A stretch of DNA of 64,000 bases from Candidatus Krumholzibacteriota bacterium (GCA_016932415.1 JAFGCX010000010.1:248001-312000); one strand, 5' to 3'; numbered from the stretch's first letter, positions 1 to 9,700 are shown. Made by a program: numbers and translations. Notes: generated by a model from the sequence alone, not told the origin.

Positions 1-967
1 TATTGAGATACTGTTCGGTCAATTCCGCGCTGACCGTCTCCTCGCCATATTTATGATTGAGAAATGCGGCGATCTTGAGCCCGAGATCCTGTTTTTCCCT
101 GAATCTGGCCATATCGTGATCCCTGACGATATAGGTCATGACGGTTTTTTCGACAGTTCCCTTTATACCGGTCATGTGGAAGAACCCCTCGTATTTTTCA
201 GTGTAGAATGGAGTCTGGTTGACGGGAAGCATCGAATTATATTCCATCGCTATCAACATCGAATTGATCATCTTGTTTTTCGCGTATCCAGGATGGACAT
301 TGCGGCCGTGAACGATCACAGTAAGCTTTGCCGCGTTGAAGTTCTCGAACTCGAGTTCGCCTATCTGTCCTCCATCGAGCGTATATGCCAGTTCAGCGCC
401 GAATTTTTTTACGTCAAAATGGTCTGTTCCCTTTCCTACTTCCTCGTCTGGTGTAAAGGCGATCTTGATCGTGCCGTGACTAATATCGGGATTTGCCGCG
501 AGATGTTCCAGTGCCGTCATGATTTCCGCGATCCCCGCCTTGTCGTCAGCTCCGAGGAGGGTCGTTCCATCCGTTGTGATCAGAGTCTTTCCCTTATAGT
601 TGAGGAGTTCAGGAAAATCAGAGGGAGAAAGGATTATATTCTCCTTTTTATTCAGTATGATATCGGTACCGTCGTAATTATCGATAATTCGCGCCTTGAC
701 GCCGCTTCCCGACATGTCGGGGCTGGTATCCATATGGGCGATGAAGCCTATTACCGGGACTTTAACGTCGATATTGGCTGGAAGGGTGGCCATGACATAA
801 CAGTTCTCATCGACAGAGGCGTCTTCAAGACCCAGTTCCTTGAGCTCCTCGACAAGTTTTCTGGCCAGGTCGAACTGGACGGCAGTTGTTGGGTTTGTCT
901 CGGAATCCTCACTGGATTTAGTGTCAATTTTTACATACTCGAGGAATCTGTCTGTTAGACCTGACAT
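1..967 (-). CDS. pepT: Peptidase T (tripeptide aminopeptidase), partial
   Basis: This is the N-terminal three quarters of an M20-family zinc aminopeptidase; the 3' end lies outside the window, leaving about 322 of the usual 410 residues. Translating the minus strand from the ATG at 967 gives MSGLTDRFLEYVKIDTKS, the family's typical beginning. It is followed by the metal-binding segment GFIAHMDTSPD, then LLGADDKAGIAEIM and the TPDEEVGKG segment holding the catalytic and metal-binding acidic residues. The family removes the N-terminal residue from tripeptides in the cytoplasm. It diverges from the YigZ-like gene at 1111. A more distant M20 relative lies at 50622-51698. The assignment is firm because several family motifs occur in order, although the final residues cannot be checked. 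Confidence 0.93.
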   Translation of the reverse strand, partial: MSGLTDRFLEYVKIDTKSSEDSETNPTTAVQFDLARKLVEELKELGLEDASVDENCYVMATLPANIDVKVPVIGFIAHMDTSPDMSGSGVKARIIDNYDGTDIILNKKENIILSPSDFPELLNYKGKTLITTDGTTLLGADDKAGIAEIMTALEHLAANPDISHGTIKIAFTPDEEVGKGTDHFDVKKFGAELAYTLDGGQIGELEFENFNAAKLTVIVHGRNVHPGYAKNKMINSMLIAMEYNSMLPVNQTPFYTEKYEGFFHMTGIKGTVEKTVMTYIVRDHDMARFREKQDLGLKIAAFLNHKYGEETVSAELTEQYLN

Positions 968-1110
968 TTTGGATCCTTCCTTCCGCGGTTACGATCTGCG
1001 TTAAGAGGCCTGCCCGGCCAAAACAATACTTGATTGACCGTCCTGCAATAAATAGTATGAAAGGGCCTGACGTTTCAACACATTTATTGGTGAAAGGACA
1101 CCGACGACTG

Positions 1111-1737
1111 ATGGACAAAGAACTTTATATTCCCGACGGCAGTGTTCAGTCGGAGAGGATCGTTAAAAATTCGAAGTTCATCGCGTGCGGCCTTAACGTA
1201 TCGACCCCGGAAGAAGCCAGGCGAATAATAAGGAAGACAAAGGATGATCATCCTGGATGCAACCATCTCGTCTATGCCTTCATAACGGGTGGGGGCAGGA
1301 GCGAGATAGCGGGAATGAGCGACGATGGAGAACCGAAAGGCACGGCGGGAAGACCTGTTATGGATGTCCTTAAGGGAAGCGGAATCGTAGATCTTCTTAT
1401 TATGGTCGTAAGATATTTCGGTGGGACGAAACTGGGTACTGGTGGGTTGGTCAAGGCGTACGGGGATTGTGCCCGGGATGTAATATCAAGACTTCCGGTC
1501 AGGAGGCTTGTCGAACTTGTCGCTTTTACGATCGATCTGCCGTATAATCTTTTCCGGGAAATAAAGGATGCTGTCCTCGAAGCGGAAGGGGAGATCGAGA
1601 GCGAGGATTTCGGTGATATGATAAGGATAAAGGGAAAGATACCTCTTTCGAGATTCGACGATTGCCGGAAAGCAGTCGAGGATCTTTCCAGAGGCGGCCT
1701 GTCACTTGTAAAAAAAGATAACGGCGATGAAGGATGA
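1111..1737 (+). CDS. yigZ: YigZ/IMPACT family protein
   Basis: A protein of 208 residues with the two-part IMPACT/YigZ layout. The N-terminal UPF0029 domain carries SDDGEPKGTAGRP and VVRYFGGTKLGTGGL, both family signatures, and the C-terminal part (about 140-205) is a ferredoxin-like domain. Members are linked to control of translation and amino-acid stress in eukaryotes; the bacterial role is unclear. The open frame reaches back to a TTG at 1030, but the ATG at 1111 gives the conserved N-terminus (MDKELYIP) and has GAAAGGA 12 bases upstream, so it is chosen. Rhomboid and patatin genes follow on the same strand with short gaps. Confidence 0.9.
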   Translation: MDKELYIPDGSVQSERIVKNSKFIACGLNVSTPEEARRIIRKTKDDHPGCNHLVYAFITGGGRSEIAGMSDDGEPKGTAGRPVMDVLKGSGIVDLLIMVVRYFGGTKLGTGGLVKAYGDCARDVISRLPVRRLVELVAFTIDLPYNLFREIKDAVLEAEGEIESEDFGDMIRIKGKIPLSRFDDCRKAVEDLSRGGLSLVKKDNGDEG

Positions 1738-1809
1738 TTATTCCATGGTGCCCGGACGCGCCCTGGCAGAAGATGGAGACCGGGAAGCAGGGAAAAGGAA
1801 AAGGATCTG

Positions 1810-2487
1810 ATGGAGAATGCGAACGAGACATTTACTATATTTCTGATCGTGGCCAACGTGATATTCTCTCTTAAGGGATTCAGCAGCCGGCGTTTTTTTG
1901 AGCAGTATCTTTTCAACGTGGAAAGGATACTTCGTGGCGGTGAATATATAAGGATTCTCACCTCCGGGTTTCTTCACGCCAATATCGGCCACCTGATGTT
2001 CAATATGATCGCTCTTTATTCGTTCAGCCTCGGTGTGGGAGCAAGGTTCGGGTTCCTCGCCTACCTGGGGATATATTTCGGATCGCTTATAGCCGGTAAC
2101 CTGCTGGCACTGTACATACACAGGGATCATCCCGGGTACAGGGCGATAGGAGCTTCCGGCGCGGTAAGCGGAGTCATTTATTCGAGCATAATCATATTTC
2201 CACACGGAGGGATATCTTTTCTGCTTTTTCCAGTCTCGATCCCTTCATGGCTTTTCGGTATACTCTTCATCCTGGTATCCGTTTACGGGATACGGGCGAA
2301 GCTCGGAAATATCGGTCATGAAGCTCATCTCGGGGGTGCGATCGCCGGGATCATCATTTCCGTAGCGCTCAGGCCAAGGCTTCTCATGGCGCATCCGTTT
2401 CTTATATCGATGCTTCTGATACTTACGACAGGGTTTCTTCTGATCCTGGTCCACAGACCCGATATTCTCAGGATAAGAAAGGATTGA
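1810..2487 (+). CDS. Rhomboid family intramembrane serine protease
   Basis: A 225-residue polytopic membrane protein with about six hydrophobic segments. It has the rhomboid signatures in order: HANIGHLMFNM in the second segment (oxyanion-region His/Asn), GASGAVSG with catalytic Ser116, and GHEAHLGGAIAG with catalytic His173. Rhomboids cleave membrane-spanning substrates within the bilayer using a Ser-His dyad. There is no cytosolic N-terminal domain of GlpG type, so this is a minimal-core rhomboid. The patatin gene begins three bases after the stop codon, so the two are probably co-transcribed. The substrate cannot be inferred. Confidence 0.93.
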   Translation: MENANETFTIFLIVANVIFSLKGFSSRRFFEQYLFNVERILRGGEYIRILTSGFLHANIGHLMFNMIALYSFSLGVGARFGFLAYLGIYFGSLIAGNLLALYIHRDHPGYRAIGASGAVSGVIYSSIIIFPHGGISFLLFPVSIPSWLFGILFILVSVYGIRAKLGNIGHEAHLGGAIAGIIISVALRPRLLMAHPFLISMLLILTTGFLLILVHRPDILRIRKD

Positions 2488-2490
2488 CCG

Positions 2491-3411
2491 ATGAGTAAAA
2501 AGATCGGACTGGCGCTCGGATCGGGAGGAGCGAGAGGATTATGCGAGATCGGAATTCTTCTGTGGCTGAAAGAGAATGATATCAAGATCTCCAGCATAGC
2601 TGGTACTTCGATGGGATCGCTTATCGGAGCCGCCACGGCGGCAGGGTATTCTCCCGAACATCTGAAAGATATCGCGCTGAAGACCAATTGGAAGGATTTT
2701 CTGAAATTCGTGCGTCTGTCGTTCACCGTCAGGAGTATCTTCGACTGGGACAAGATAGGCTCGACGCTCAGGGAAGAATTCGGAAAGAAAAGAATTGAGG
2801 ACCTGCAGATACCATTCGCATGCGTGGCGGCGGATATCGATTCCGGAGTCGAGTTCGTTTTCAGGGATGGAGACATAGTCGACGCGATAAGCGCTTCAGC
2901 CTGCATACCGGGAGTCTTTCCTCCCGTCAGGGTCATGGGAAGAAATCTTGTCGATGGGGAGATAGTCAATCCCGTTCCACTCGATATTGCCCATGAGCTG
3001 GGCGCTGAACGGATCATAGGAGTCAACGCCTGCCGTTCAGTATTCAGTGAAAGATCTCCATATGAATCACGGCATATCCCTGTCGTCGAGCGACTTGATG
3101 AATGGCTGAGGGAGAACATGAAAAAAGCACCGATCATATCTTCCATCGGAGGTATCAGAAAGGTGAGCGGTGAAGAAAAAAAGAAAAGACGCAGCAGGAA
3201 CCTGGTAGATGTCTTCACCGACAGCATGGCTATTGTCACTTCCAGGCTTCTGTCATTCGAAAGGTTGAACGCGGGTCCCCATTTCATGATCCGGCCGAAG
3301 GTCGGTGGATTCCAGGATTTCGATTTCGACAGGGCGGAAGAGATCATAGATGCGGGATACCGGGAGATATCATCGGTAGGCGCAGAACTGCTTGATTTTA
3401 TTGAAAGTTGA
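2491..3411 (+). CDS. Patatin-like phospholipase (RssA-like)
   Basis: A 306-residue cytosolic patatin-fold acyl hydrolase. The oxyanion loop GSGGARG lies near the N-terminus (residues 10-16), the nucleophile is Ser40 in GTSMG, and the partner is Asp155 in LVDGEIVNP, giving the Ser-Asp dyad of the family. Length and layout resemble E. coli RssA. No signal peptide is visible, and a basic stretch (EEKKKRRSRN) lies near residues 228-237. It is probably translated with the rhomboid gene because of the three-base spacing. Lipid substrate unknown. A second patatin protein with an outer-membrane barrel occurs at 20556-22802. Confidence 0.9.
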   Translation: MSKKIGLALGSGGARGLCEIGILLWLKENDIKISSIAGTSMGSLIGAATAAGYSPEHLKDIALKTNWKDFLKFVRLSFTVRSIFDWDKIGSTLREEFGKKRIEDLQIPFACVAADIDSGVEFVFRDGDIVDAISASACIPGVFPPVRVMGRNLVDGEIVNPVPLDIAHELGAERIIGVNACRSVFSERSPYESRHIPVVERLDEWLRENMKKAPIISSIGGIRKVSGEEKKKRRSRNLVDVFTDSMAIVTSRLLSFERLNAGPHFMIRPKVGGFQDFDFDRAEEIIDAGYREISSVGAELLDFIES

Positions 3412-3474
3412 AGTCATCCTTAATCGATCTGCCGTTAATGAACAATCAAGGAATGATTTGAGGGAGATGTTAAG

Positions 3475-5304
3475 ATGGAACTCAAAAGAGGGCTTGGCCT
3501 GATAGACGTCTTCAGTATTGCGAGCGGGGCGATGATCAGTTCCGGGCTTTTTATACTTCCCGGCATTGCGTATGCCCGGGCAGGCCCATCGATGATAGTC
3601 TCGTACATCATAGCGGGACTGTTCGCCCTTACGGGCGTTCTCAGCCAGGCGGAGATCGTCTCGGCGATGCCGAAGGCTGGAGGCACATATTTTTACGTCA
3701 AGAGAGCTCTGGGGCCGGGCGCGGGCACAGTGGAAGGCCTGCTGACCTGGTTTTCGCTATCGCTGAAAAGCGCCTTTGCCCTCGTTGGTATGGCTGCCTT
3801 CACATCGATCTTCATAGATGTCGATATGAGGATCATCGCCGTTGTATTGACGGCGGTATTCGTGTTGATCAATCTCGCTGGCAGCAAAGAGGCGGGCAGA
3901 GTACAGATAGTCCTCTGTTTCTTCCTTTTTTCAGCGCTTCTTTTCTACATAATACGTGGATTCCCTTTTGTCTCTGCCGAGTTGATGCATCCATTCAATC
4001 CCGGGGGATGGGTTCCCACTTTAACGACGGCGGGGTTTATTTTCGTTTCATTCGGAGGGCTTCTCAAGGTAGCGAGCATAGCCGAAGAGGTCAGGGACCC
4101 CGGAAAAGTAATACCTCTCGGGATGATCCTTTCTCTTATAACTGTCAGCCTCCTCTATTTTTTAACAGTCTTTGTCACTGTCGGCGTTCTAAAGTCAGAC
4201 CTGCTCGCTTCGTCGCTCACTCCTATCTCTGACGGAGCGGAAGTCTTTATGGGTAATAGTGGCAGGATCGTGATGGGTATCGCGGCGATACTCGCTTTTA
4301 TATCGACAGCCAACGCCGGGATCATGGCCTCTTCGCGCTACCCCATGGCGCTGAGCCGGGACAGGCTGCTTCCGGAAGCATTATCGAGAGTTGGGAAGAA
4401 GACCGGTACTCCTCATATCGCGATTCTCATAACCGGATCGATCATGGTCTGCTTTATCTTTTTGAGGATAGATCTCCTCGTCAAAGCGGCTTCAGCAGTA
4501 TTGATTATGACTTACATGCTTTCCTGCCTCTCCCTGATCATTCTCAGGGAGAGCAGACTTCAGAACTATCAGCCGGTCTTTCATTCGCCACTCTATCCAT
4601 GGATTCAGATCGGCGGGATCGTGGGATTCATATTCATGTTGATCGGGATAGGAGGCTCCGCCCTTTTAACAAGCGGATCGATCATGGTCTGTGGACTGTT
4701 CGTGTACTGGTTCTATGGGAGGATTAGAGCTGTAAGGGAATATGCCCTTCTGCACCTGATAGAGAGGATAACGGCCCGAGAGCTGACGACAAGGACGCTT
4801 GAGACTGAACTGAAGGAGATCATCAGGGAACGCGACGATATTACGCGCGACAGGCTCGACAGGATAATAGAAAACGCGATCGTTCTTGATATCGAGGAAA
4901 AGATGGACCTCGAGACGTTTTTCTCCATCGTGGCTGATTTTCTCGCGGTGAGGCTTGACGTGGAAAAGGAAGCGTTTATCGAAAAAATGCGAGAGCGTGA
5001 AAGGGAAAGCAGCACTGTTCTGACCCCATTGCTTGCGATTCCGCATATCATCCTTGAAGGAACGGGAAAATTCGATATACTACTCGCCCGATGCAGGGGA
5101 GGAGTTGCTTTTACTGAAACAGAGAAGAACGTAAAATCGATATTCGTCCTGACTGGCACCGGGGACGAGCGCAACTTCCACCTGCGTGCTCTCGCGGGGA
5201 TAGCGCAGATCGTACAGGATCCTCAATTCGAGGAAAACTGGCTCAATGCCAGAGACGGGGAGGGTCTGCGTGATCTTATCCTGCTGGGGAAAAGAAAAAG
5301 ATAA
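3475..5304 (+). CDS. APC-family amino-acid permease fused to a PTS EIIA-like domain
   Basis: A 609-residue fusion. Residues 1-420 form a 12-segment APC-superfamily transporter, beginning with the helix-1 motif IASGAMISSGLFILPG and carrying SFGGLLKVASIAEEVRDPGK in the middle. Residues 430-480 are charged and probably helical. Residues 485-609 resemble a PTS EIIA type-2 domain: TPLLAIPH keeps the histidine (His524) that is phosphorylated in true EIIA proteins, and IFVLTGTGDERNFHLRALA follows. The start ATG has GAGGGAGATG upstream. I infer that transport may be controlled by phosphorylation of the tail or by sensing PTS status; hprK at 63729 shows that part of the PTS regulatory machinery is present. 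The amino-acid substrate is unknown. Confidence 0.85.
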   Translation: MELKRGLGLIDVFSIASGAMISSGLFILPGIAYARAGPSMIVSYIIAGLFALTGVLSQAEIVSAMPKAGGTYFYVKRALGPGAGTVEGLLTWFSLSLKSAFALVGMAAFTSIFIDVDMRIIAVVLTAVFVLINLAGSKEAGRVQIVLCFFLFSALLFYIIRGFPFVSAELMHPFNPGGWVPTLTTAGFIFVSFGGLLKVASIAEEVRDPGKVIPLGMILSLITVSLLYFLTVFVTVGVLKSDLLASSLTPISDGAEVFMGNSGRIVMGIAAILAFISTANAGIMASSRYPMALSRDRLLPEALSRVGKKTGTPHIAILITGSIMVCFIFLRIDLLVKAASAVLIMTYMLSCLSLIILRESRLQNYQPVFHSPLYPWIQIGGIVGFIFMLIGIGGSALLTSGSIMVCGLFVYWFYGRIRAVREYALLHLIERITARELTTRTLETELKEIIRERDDITRDRLDRIIENAIVLDIEEKMDLETFFSIVADFLAVRLDVEKEAFIEKMRERERESSTVLTPLLAIPHIILEGTGKFDILLARCRGGVAFTETEKNVKSIFVLTGTGDERNFHLRALAGIAQIVQDPQFEENWLNARDGEGLRDLILLGKRKR

Positions 5305-5390
5305 TGAACACCCGGTTCATGACATCGAGGTATCCTGGCAGGAAAAGTAAAAATTAAGAATATTGATCGATTGACGGAAAGGAAGTCTCG

Positions 5391-5960
5391 ATGGACGCGA
5401 AAAAGGCTCTTGAAAGACTGATAGAGGGAAATTCAAGGTTCGCAGGCGGCAAACCGGAAGCGCCTCGAAGAGACAACCGGAGGTTGAGCGAGACAGCTCC
5501 CGGTCAGTCCCCGTTCGCCGTAATACTTACCTGCGCCGATTCAAGGGTGCCGCCCGAGATAATCTTTGATGAGGGTATAGGAGATCTCTTCGTCATCCGG
5601 GTCGCCGGAAATATCGTTGATGATCTTGTCATCGGAAGCATCGAATACGCTGCCGGGCATCTCGCCGTTCCGCTCGTCGTTGTCCTTGGCCACAGCGACT
5701 GCGGAGCTGTCAAAGCGGCTCTTTCCGGATGTGACCCGCATGGGCATACAGGCAGTTTTATCGAAGAGATCAGGACAGTGATCAGGCGCATGGAGGGAAC
5801 GGACCCGGACAGTCTCGTGGAGGCGAATATTGAGAACACTGTCGCGGTACTGAGAGAAAGCGGACCAGTCCTGAAAGCTCTCCATGAAGAGGGAAACCTG
5901 CTGATCATTGGAGCCAGGTACGATCTTGTAACGGGAAAGGTGGTTTTTTTTAAATATTAG
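5391..5960 (+). CDS. Beta-class carbonic anhydrase
   Basis: A 189-residue zinc enzyme interconverting carbon dioxide and bicarbonate. The zinc ligands are all present: Cys48 in TCADSRVPPE with Asp50 and Arg52 as the catalytic dyad, then His101 and Cys104 in GHSDCGAVKAAL. No signal peptide, so cytosolic. The start ATG has GGAAAGGAAG upstream. It stands alone: the permease upstream ends 86 bases earlier and the next gene is convergent. A perfect six-base inverted repeat lies just after the permease stop (5304-5320), but no clear promoter was found. Confidence 0.94.
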   Translation: MDAKKALERLIEGNSRFAGGKPEAPRRDNRRLSETAPGQSPFAVILTCADSRVPPEIIFDEGIGDLFVIRVAGNIVDDLVIGSIEYAAGHLAVPLVVVLGHSDCGAVKAALSGCDPHGHTGSFIEEIRTVIRRMEGTDPDSLVEANIENTVAVLRESGPVLKALHEEGNLLIIGARYDLVTGKVVFFKY

Positions 5961-5966
5961 AGCGGC

Positions 5967-6008
5967 AAGCCCGGGCGAGGACCTCTTCCCCTCCACCTGC
6001 CCTGGCTT
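5967..6008. terminator. Possible bidirectional terminator hairpin
   Basis: An imperfect GC-rich inverted repeat (arms 5967-5980 and 5996-6008; AAGCC/GGCTT, GGGC/GCCC, AGG/CCT with one mismatch and one bulge) lies between the convergent carbonic anhydrase and C25 protease genes. Neither side has a clear T run, so function as a terminator is uncertain. Confidence 0.4.
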
Positions 6009-6046
6009 TCGGGAAGGTACGGCGCGCTGTTTCAATGGCGACGCGA

Positions 6047-9000
6047 TCAGCGAAGCAGGATAAGCCTGCGGGTAGCCGAGTAGACACCTATTCTCGCGCG
6101 GCAGAGATAGACTCCGCTCGACACTTTCTTCCCCCTGTCATTTCTGCCATCCCAGGCGATATCATAGATCCCGCTAACGTGATGGCGGTTTACAAGGGAT
6201 CTTATCCTCTTGCCAGAGACGTCATAGATCGTTATTTCGACATCCGAGTCTCCAGAGACCTCATATTTTATGATCGTCGATGGATTGAAAGGGTTGGGAT
6301 ATACCGAGCGGAGGGCTGTAGCCCCTCCAGGAACGGGGATATCGCTATCAGTCAACTGGTCGGTCGAGACCTCTATATCATCTATGAACCAGCCGGTGTA
6401 AGCCAGTTGTTCGTCGGTGGCGAAATGAAATCTTAAAAGAACCGGACCTCTCCATGCTGAGAGGTCGAATGTTTCGCTTTTCCAGCCGATACTCCCTGAA
6501 TAGCACTTCTGATATGGAGCAAGAAAGATCGTGTTTGAAGAACTCGCTCTGCACGGGTAAGCGACTGTAGGGTTGATGATAGTCCATCTGTTTCCTCCGT
6601 CAGTCGATATTTCGACCACACCGGCGTCCTTAGCCCAGTATGGGTATGTAGTCCCCGCTTCCGCTCCCATCATATGCCGGAAACTCAACGATGAATTCTC
6701 ATAGAGGCAGAGGGTGGGAGTCACCAGGACGGCTTCCATGAGATTAGGGTAGACGAGGCCGGTCGGGCTGCCGCATTTCCAGCTGGATGGAGAGGAGTAC
6801 GATTCTTCGGCGCTGATATGCCACCCGTCATATCCGATGATCGCCGAATGCCTCCAGAACCCTTCCTCTGCGACCTCATCGGAGATACTGCTTCCGCAGA
6901 TATTGGTAAAAAGCGTACAGCTCTGAAGAGGCTGATTCTCAGATTCGAGTTGCAGGAAGAGCTCGATCTCGGAAAATGGAGGAGTGAGCTCTCTGACGAA
7001 TACTTCGAGCAATCCGTGGGAATCGATCGTTGCTCCGGCCGGGATATCGGAAAGGGGTTCGCTTTTCTTGGTTATTCTTAACCAGCCGTCATTCCTGCAT
7101 GAAAGGGAGAGGACGGGCGAGATGATCGTGTTGATCCCGCTATTTGTCAATCTTGCCGATAGGTTGAGGTGTTCCCACGCTTCGAGGCAACCGTCCGAAT
7201 CGCCATGCAGGGAATCACTCAGGGCCCAGCTGTCAAAAATGACTCCTGGAGCGTTGACGGTGATCGTCTCGACTGATTTCCACCTGAGTTCGCCGGAAAG
7301 AAGGGTGATTCCGAGATTAAAAGAATATCCATTTGGGATATTCTGATCGAGGCCGAGAGAAAGCTCGTTTTCAATCATGTAAGCGCTCATTTCCGCAAGA
7401 TCGCCTATCAAAAAGGTGTCGACAGTCAGCGACGCGAATGGAGAATCGCAGGAGATGGCTATTCTGGTGCCGACTGCCGGGGACGCTCCTGCGTTGCTTA
7501 CGATTATTGAAAGATCGAGGATCTCTCCCGATTCGGCGATACCATTGCCGTCGCCGCAGCTTATACCTATCGAATCATCGTCGATCGTGAACTGCGTCAT
7601 TTCGAGATGAGCATCGGATGACGATGCGACCAGAACGGTATCTGAATAGAGATAGTAGTCAGGGGCGAAGACAGTGAGTATAGCCGTTCCCGCTGAATCG
7701 GGAGAGGGAGCGAGAAAAGCAGTCCCTGAAGCATCAGTAACAGTCGCACAAAATTTATCGGGATCTTTGATAAGCAATGAAACACGAGCTCCTTCGACCG
7801 GCGTGTCCCCGGCAAAGACCCGTGTGGTGAAGAGTTCGTCGTTGTTCGTAAGGATCACATCGTCATGCGTGACTGTGAGGAAGGAGGGAACACCGGTCCA
7901 GACTGTCATTGCGGGATCACCGAGCAGGCACATGCCGTACATCACGTACCTGACCGCCGCATACGGAATATAGGAGATATTATCTATCCTTGAATCGTCC
8001 AGTATCTCGCCGATCGCGCTTATCCCTTCGCCGAAAATCGCGTCGAAAAACTGGCGGTCGAAATATTGCGACGTGCCGCTCGTCGTTCCAGGCGAACTCC
8101 ATCCGAGGCGGGTATTGCCGATAAAAGCGACGGCGCCCTTTTCACCGTTTATCAGCTGCTCTCCGATCGCATCATCCGGAAGGATCGATCCCGCGTCATC
8201 GCGGTTGTCGAACGCGGCGGGGTAACAGGCTTGAGAATAGCAGATAAAGGGAAGTTTTCCGGGACCTGTGTTGTCGAGAAGATCCAGATCCCAGACGGCA
8301 AGCCTCATGACCGAGAGGTTGCTGGCGTGGCCAAGATGATTGACCAGATTGACTCCGGTGTTCAGGTAAGAAAGCAGATGGGTCTGGCTCCAGCTTCCCA
8401 TATCCCTGTCGTACAGGGTGTTGTTATCGAAGTGATCTGGAATGCCCGAAGTGGTGAACCCGTAATTATCGCTGCCATGGAGTATTTCGTCCTTGCAGTC
8501 GGCTCCCCACGTGTTTGTTTCACCGCTCCATAGAAGTTCTCCGACCATCAGAGAGGTGGCGCATCTTTCCGGGGATGGTGAGATCGCATATGACTCCAGC
8601 TTGGAGATGAAATTCGATACTTCCTCGAGAGTTTCGGCGGGGATCCTTCCGACGGAGACTTCGGGGATCAAATCCTCTTCTCCGGGTTCGCCGAAATAGA
8701 TATCCTGGTCTGTGTTCCAGTCGCCGTCGAGACAGGCGTAATAGAGGTCTGAAGCTATGTCAGGTTCCACCTCGGTTCCGACCTTCACGTACATTCCCCT
8801 GTGGGGGATAACCGAATCGTCACCTCCCAGAAGGACGTATTCGGTCTGCCAGCCGGTCCACGCGTCGATGATGAGATTTCGAATTTTTTCCTGAAGATCG
8901 CTTCCCTGGTAATTTAGCGATATCCATTCGGTGGTGATGATCTCTGTTTTAAGCCCGGATGCCAGTTTCATCTGCGCGAGCGGTTCAAAACCCGGAGCGA

Positions 9001-9700
9001 GTTCCGCGCTGGTGATTATAAGATAGGAGATGTTATCGCATTCAAACATGTCGGTGTTTGCTTCAGGCAGCTTTGGTATCCTGCCCGGACCAGCATTTTC
9101 TTTGTCGATCTCTTCGAGGATCCTTCGGGTCCTATTCGTCAGCGGGCGATCGGGGCGAACGGTGGAGCGGTCGGAAGGCTCAGTCCTGATTATGACCTCG
9201 ATGGCTGACGAGAAACTGATCTCGGATGTCGAAGGAATGACCCGGCAGGGAAAGATATTCACGAATGCGATACGACTGCCGGCTATTTCCTGCTCGGTGA
9301 CCAACAATCCAGATTCGGAAGGGTATAGAGTCGGCAATCGGTAAATTTCTTCATTGCGGCTGATGACGATTGATGCCTGAGAGCCGAGCGGATACTGCTG
9401 CGGCATAGCCATTACTCTTCCCCTGCACTGGATGATGGAATTCGAAAGGGGATTAAAAGAGACAGACGATATCTTTTCCCCGGCGGGAAGAAGAAAACGG
9501 GCGGGATATGCGGGAAGCATCGGTTCGCCGCAATGGCCGACCGTTCTGCAGTGGTCGACCGTCACAAGCAGTCCCGAACCTGTCTCGACTATCCGAGGTT
9601 GCCCGAAGAAGACAGTCTGAGTTATTGTGTCTGACCTTGCAATGCTGGCGAGAAAAAGGAGTGCAAGGAAGATTGAACTCCGTATCAAAGGTACGTCCAT
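6047..9700 (-). CDS. Secreted gingipain-like C25 cysteine protease with FlgD-like C-terminal sorting domain
   Basis: A 1217-residue secreted protein. Residues 1-23 form a signal peptide. The gingipain-like N-terminal region is followed by a C25 catalytic domain (about 220-620) with His458 in VNHLGHAS and Cys492 in YSQACYPAAFD, matching the His/Cys dyad of peptidase family C25. Ig-like segments and a jelly-roll-like region (about 970-1120, rich in W and ending FIDDIEVS) follow. The last 85 residues contain SVYPNPFNPSTIIKYEV and GRNDRGKKVSSGVY, the FlgD-like/type A C-terminal domain used for type IX export in Bacteroidetes and common in FCB candidate phyla. Whether a type IX system exists here cannot be seen. 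A sigma-70-like promoter lies upstream (9736-9764). Confidence 0.9.
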   Translation of the reverse strand: MDVPLIRSSIFLALLFLASIARSDTITQTVFFGQPRIVETGSGLLVTVDHCRTVGHCGEPMLPAYPARFLLPAGEKISSVSFNPLSNSIIQCRGRVMAMPQQYPLGSQASIVISRNEEIYRLPTLYPSESGLLVTEQEIAGSRIAFVNIFPCRVIPSTSEISFSSAIEVIIRTEPSDRSTVRPDRPLTNRTRRILEEIDKENAGPGRIPKLPEANTDMFECDNISYLIITSAELAPGFEPLAQMKLASGLKTEIITTEWISLNYQGSDLQEKIRNLIIDAWTGWQTEYVLLGGDDSVIPHRGMYVKVGTEVEPDIASDLYYACLDGDWNTDQDIYFGEPGEEDLIPEVSVGRIPAETLEEVSNFISKLESYAISPSPERCATSLMVGELLWSGETNTWGADCKDEILHGSDNYGFTTSGIPDHFDNNTLYDRDMGSWSQTHLLSYLNTGVNLVNHLGHASNLSVMRLAVWDLDLLDNTGPGKLPFICYSQACYPAAFDNRDDAGSILPDDAIGEQLINGEKGAVAFIGNTRLGWSSPGTTSGTSQYFDRQFFDAIFGEGISAIGEILDDSRIDNISYIPYAAVRYVMYGMCLLGDPAMTVWTGVPSFLTVTHDDVILTNNDELFTTRVFAGDTPVEGARVSLLIKDPDKFCATVTDASGTAFLAPSPDSAGTAILTVFAPDYYLYSDTVLVASSSDAHLEMTQFTIDDDSIGISCGDGNGIAESGEILDLSIIVSNAGASPAVGTRIAISCDSPFASLTVDTFLIGDLAEMSAYMIENELSLGLDQNIPNGYSFNLGITLLSGELRWKSVETITVNAPGVIFDSWALSDSLHGDSDGCLEAWEHLNLSARLTNSGINTIISPVLSLSCRNDGWLRITKKSEPLSDIPAGATIDSHGLLEVFVRELTPPFSEIELFLQLESENQPLQSCTLFTNICGSSISDEVAEEGFWRHSAIIGYDGWHISAEESYSSPSSWKCGSPTGLVYPNLMEAVLVTPTLCLYENSSLSFRHMMGAEAGTTYPYWAKDAGVVEISTDGGNRWTIINPTVAYPCRASSSNTIFLAPYQKCYSGSIGWKSETFDLSAWRGPVLLRFHFATDEQLAYTGWFIDDIEVSTDQLTDSDIPVPGGATALRSVYPNPFNPSTIIKYEVSGDSDVEITIYDVSGKRIRSLVNRHHVSGIYDIAWDGRNDRGKKVSSGVYLCRARIGVYSATRRLILLR

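Noticed and set aside
53-958. 301-codon open frame on the plus strand
   Set aside because: It is antisense to the clearly recognised peptidase T, and its translation has no family pattern.
1030-1110. N-terminal extension of the YigZ-like protein
   Set aside because: The extension lacks a ribosome-binding site and does not resemble the family; the ATG at 1111 fits both.
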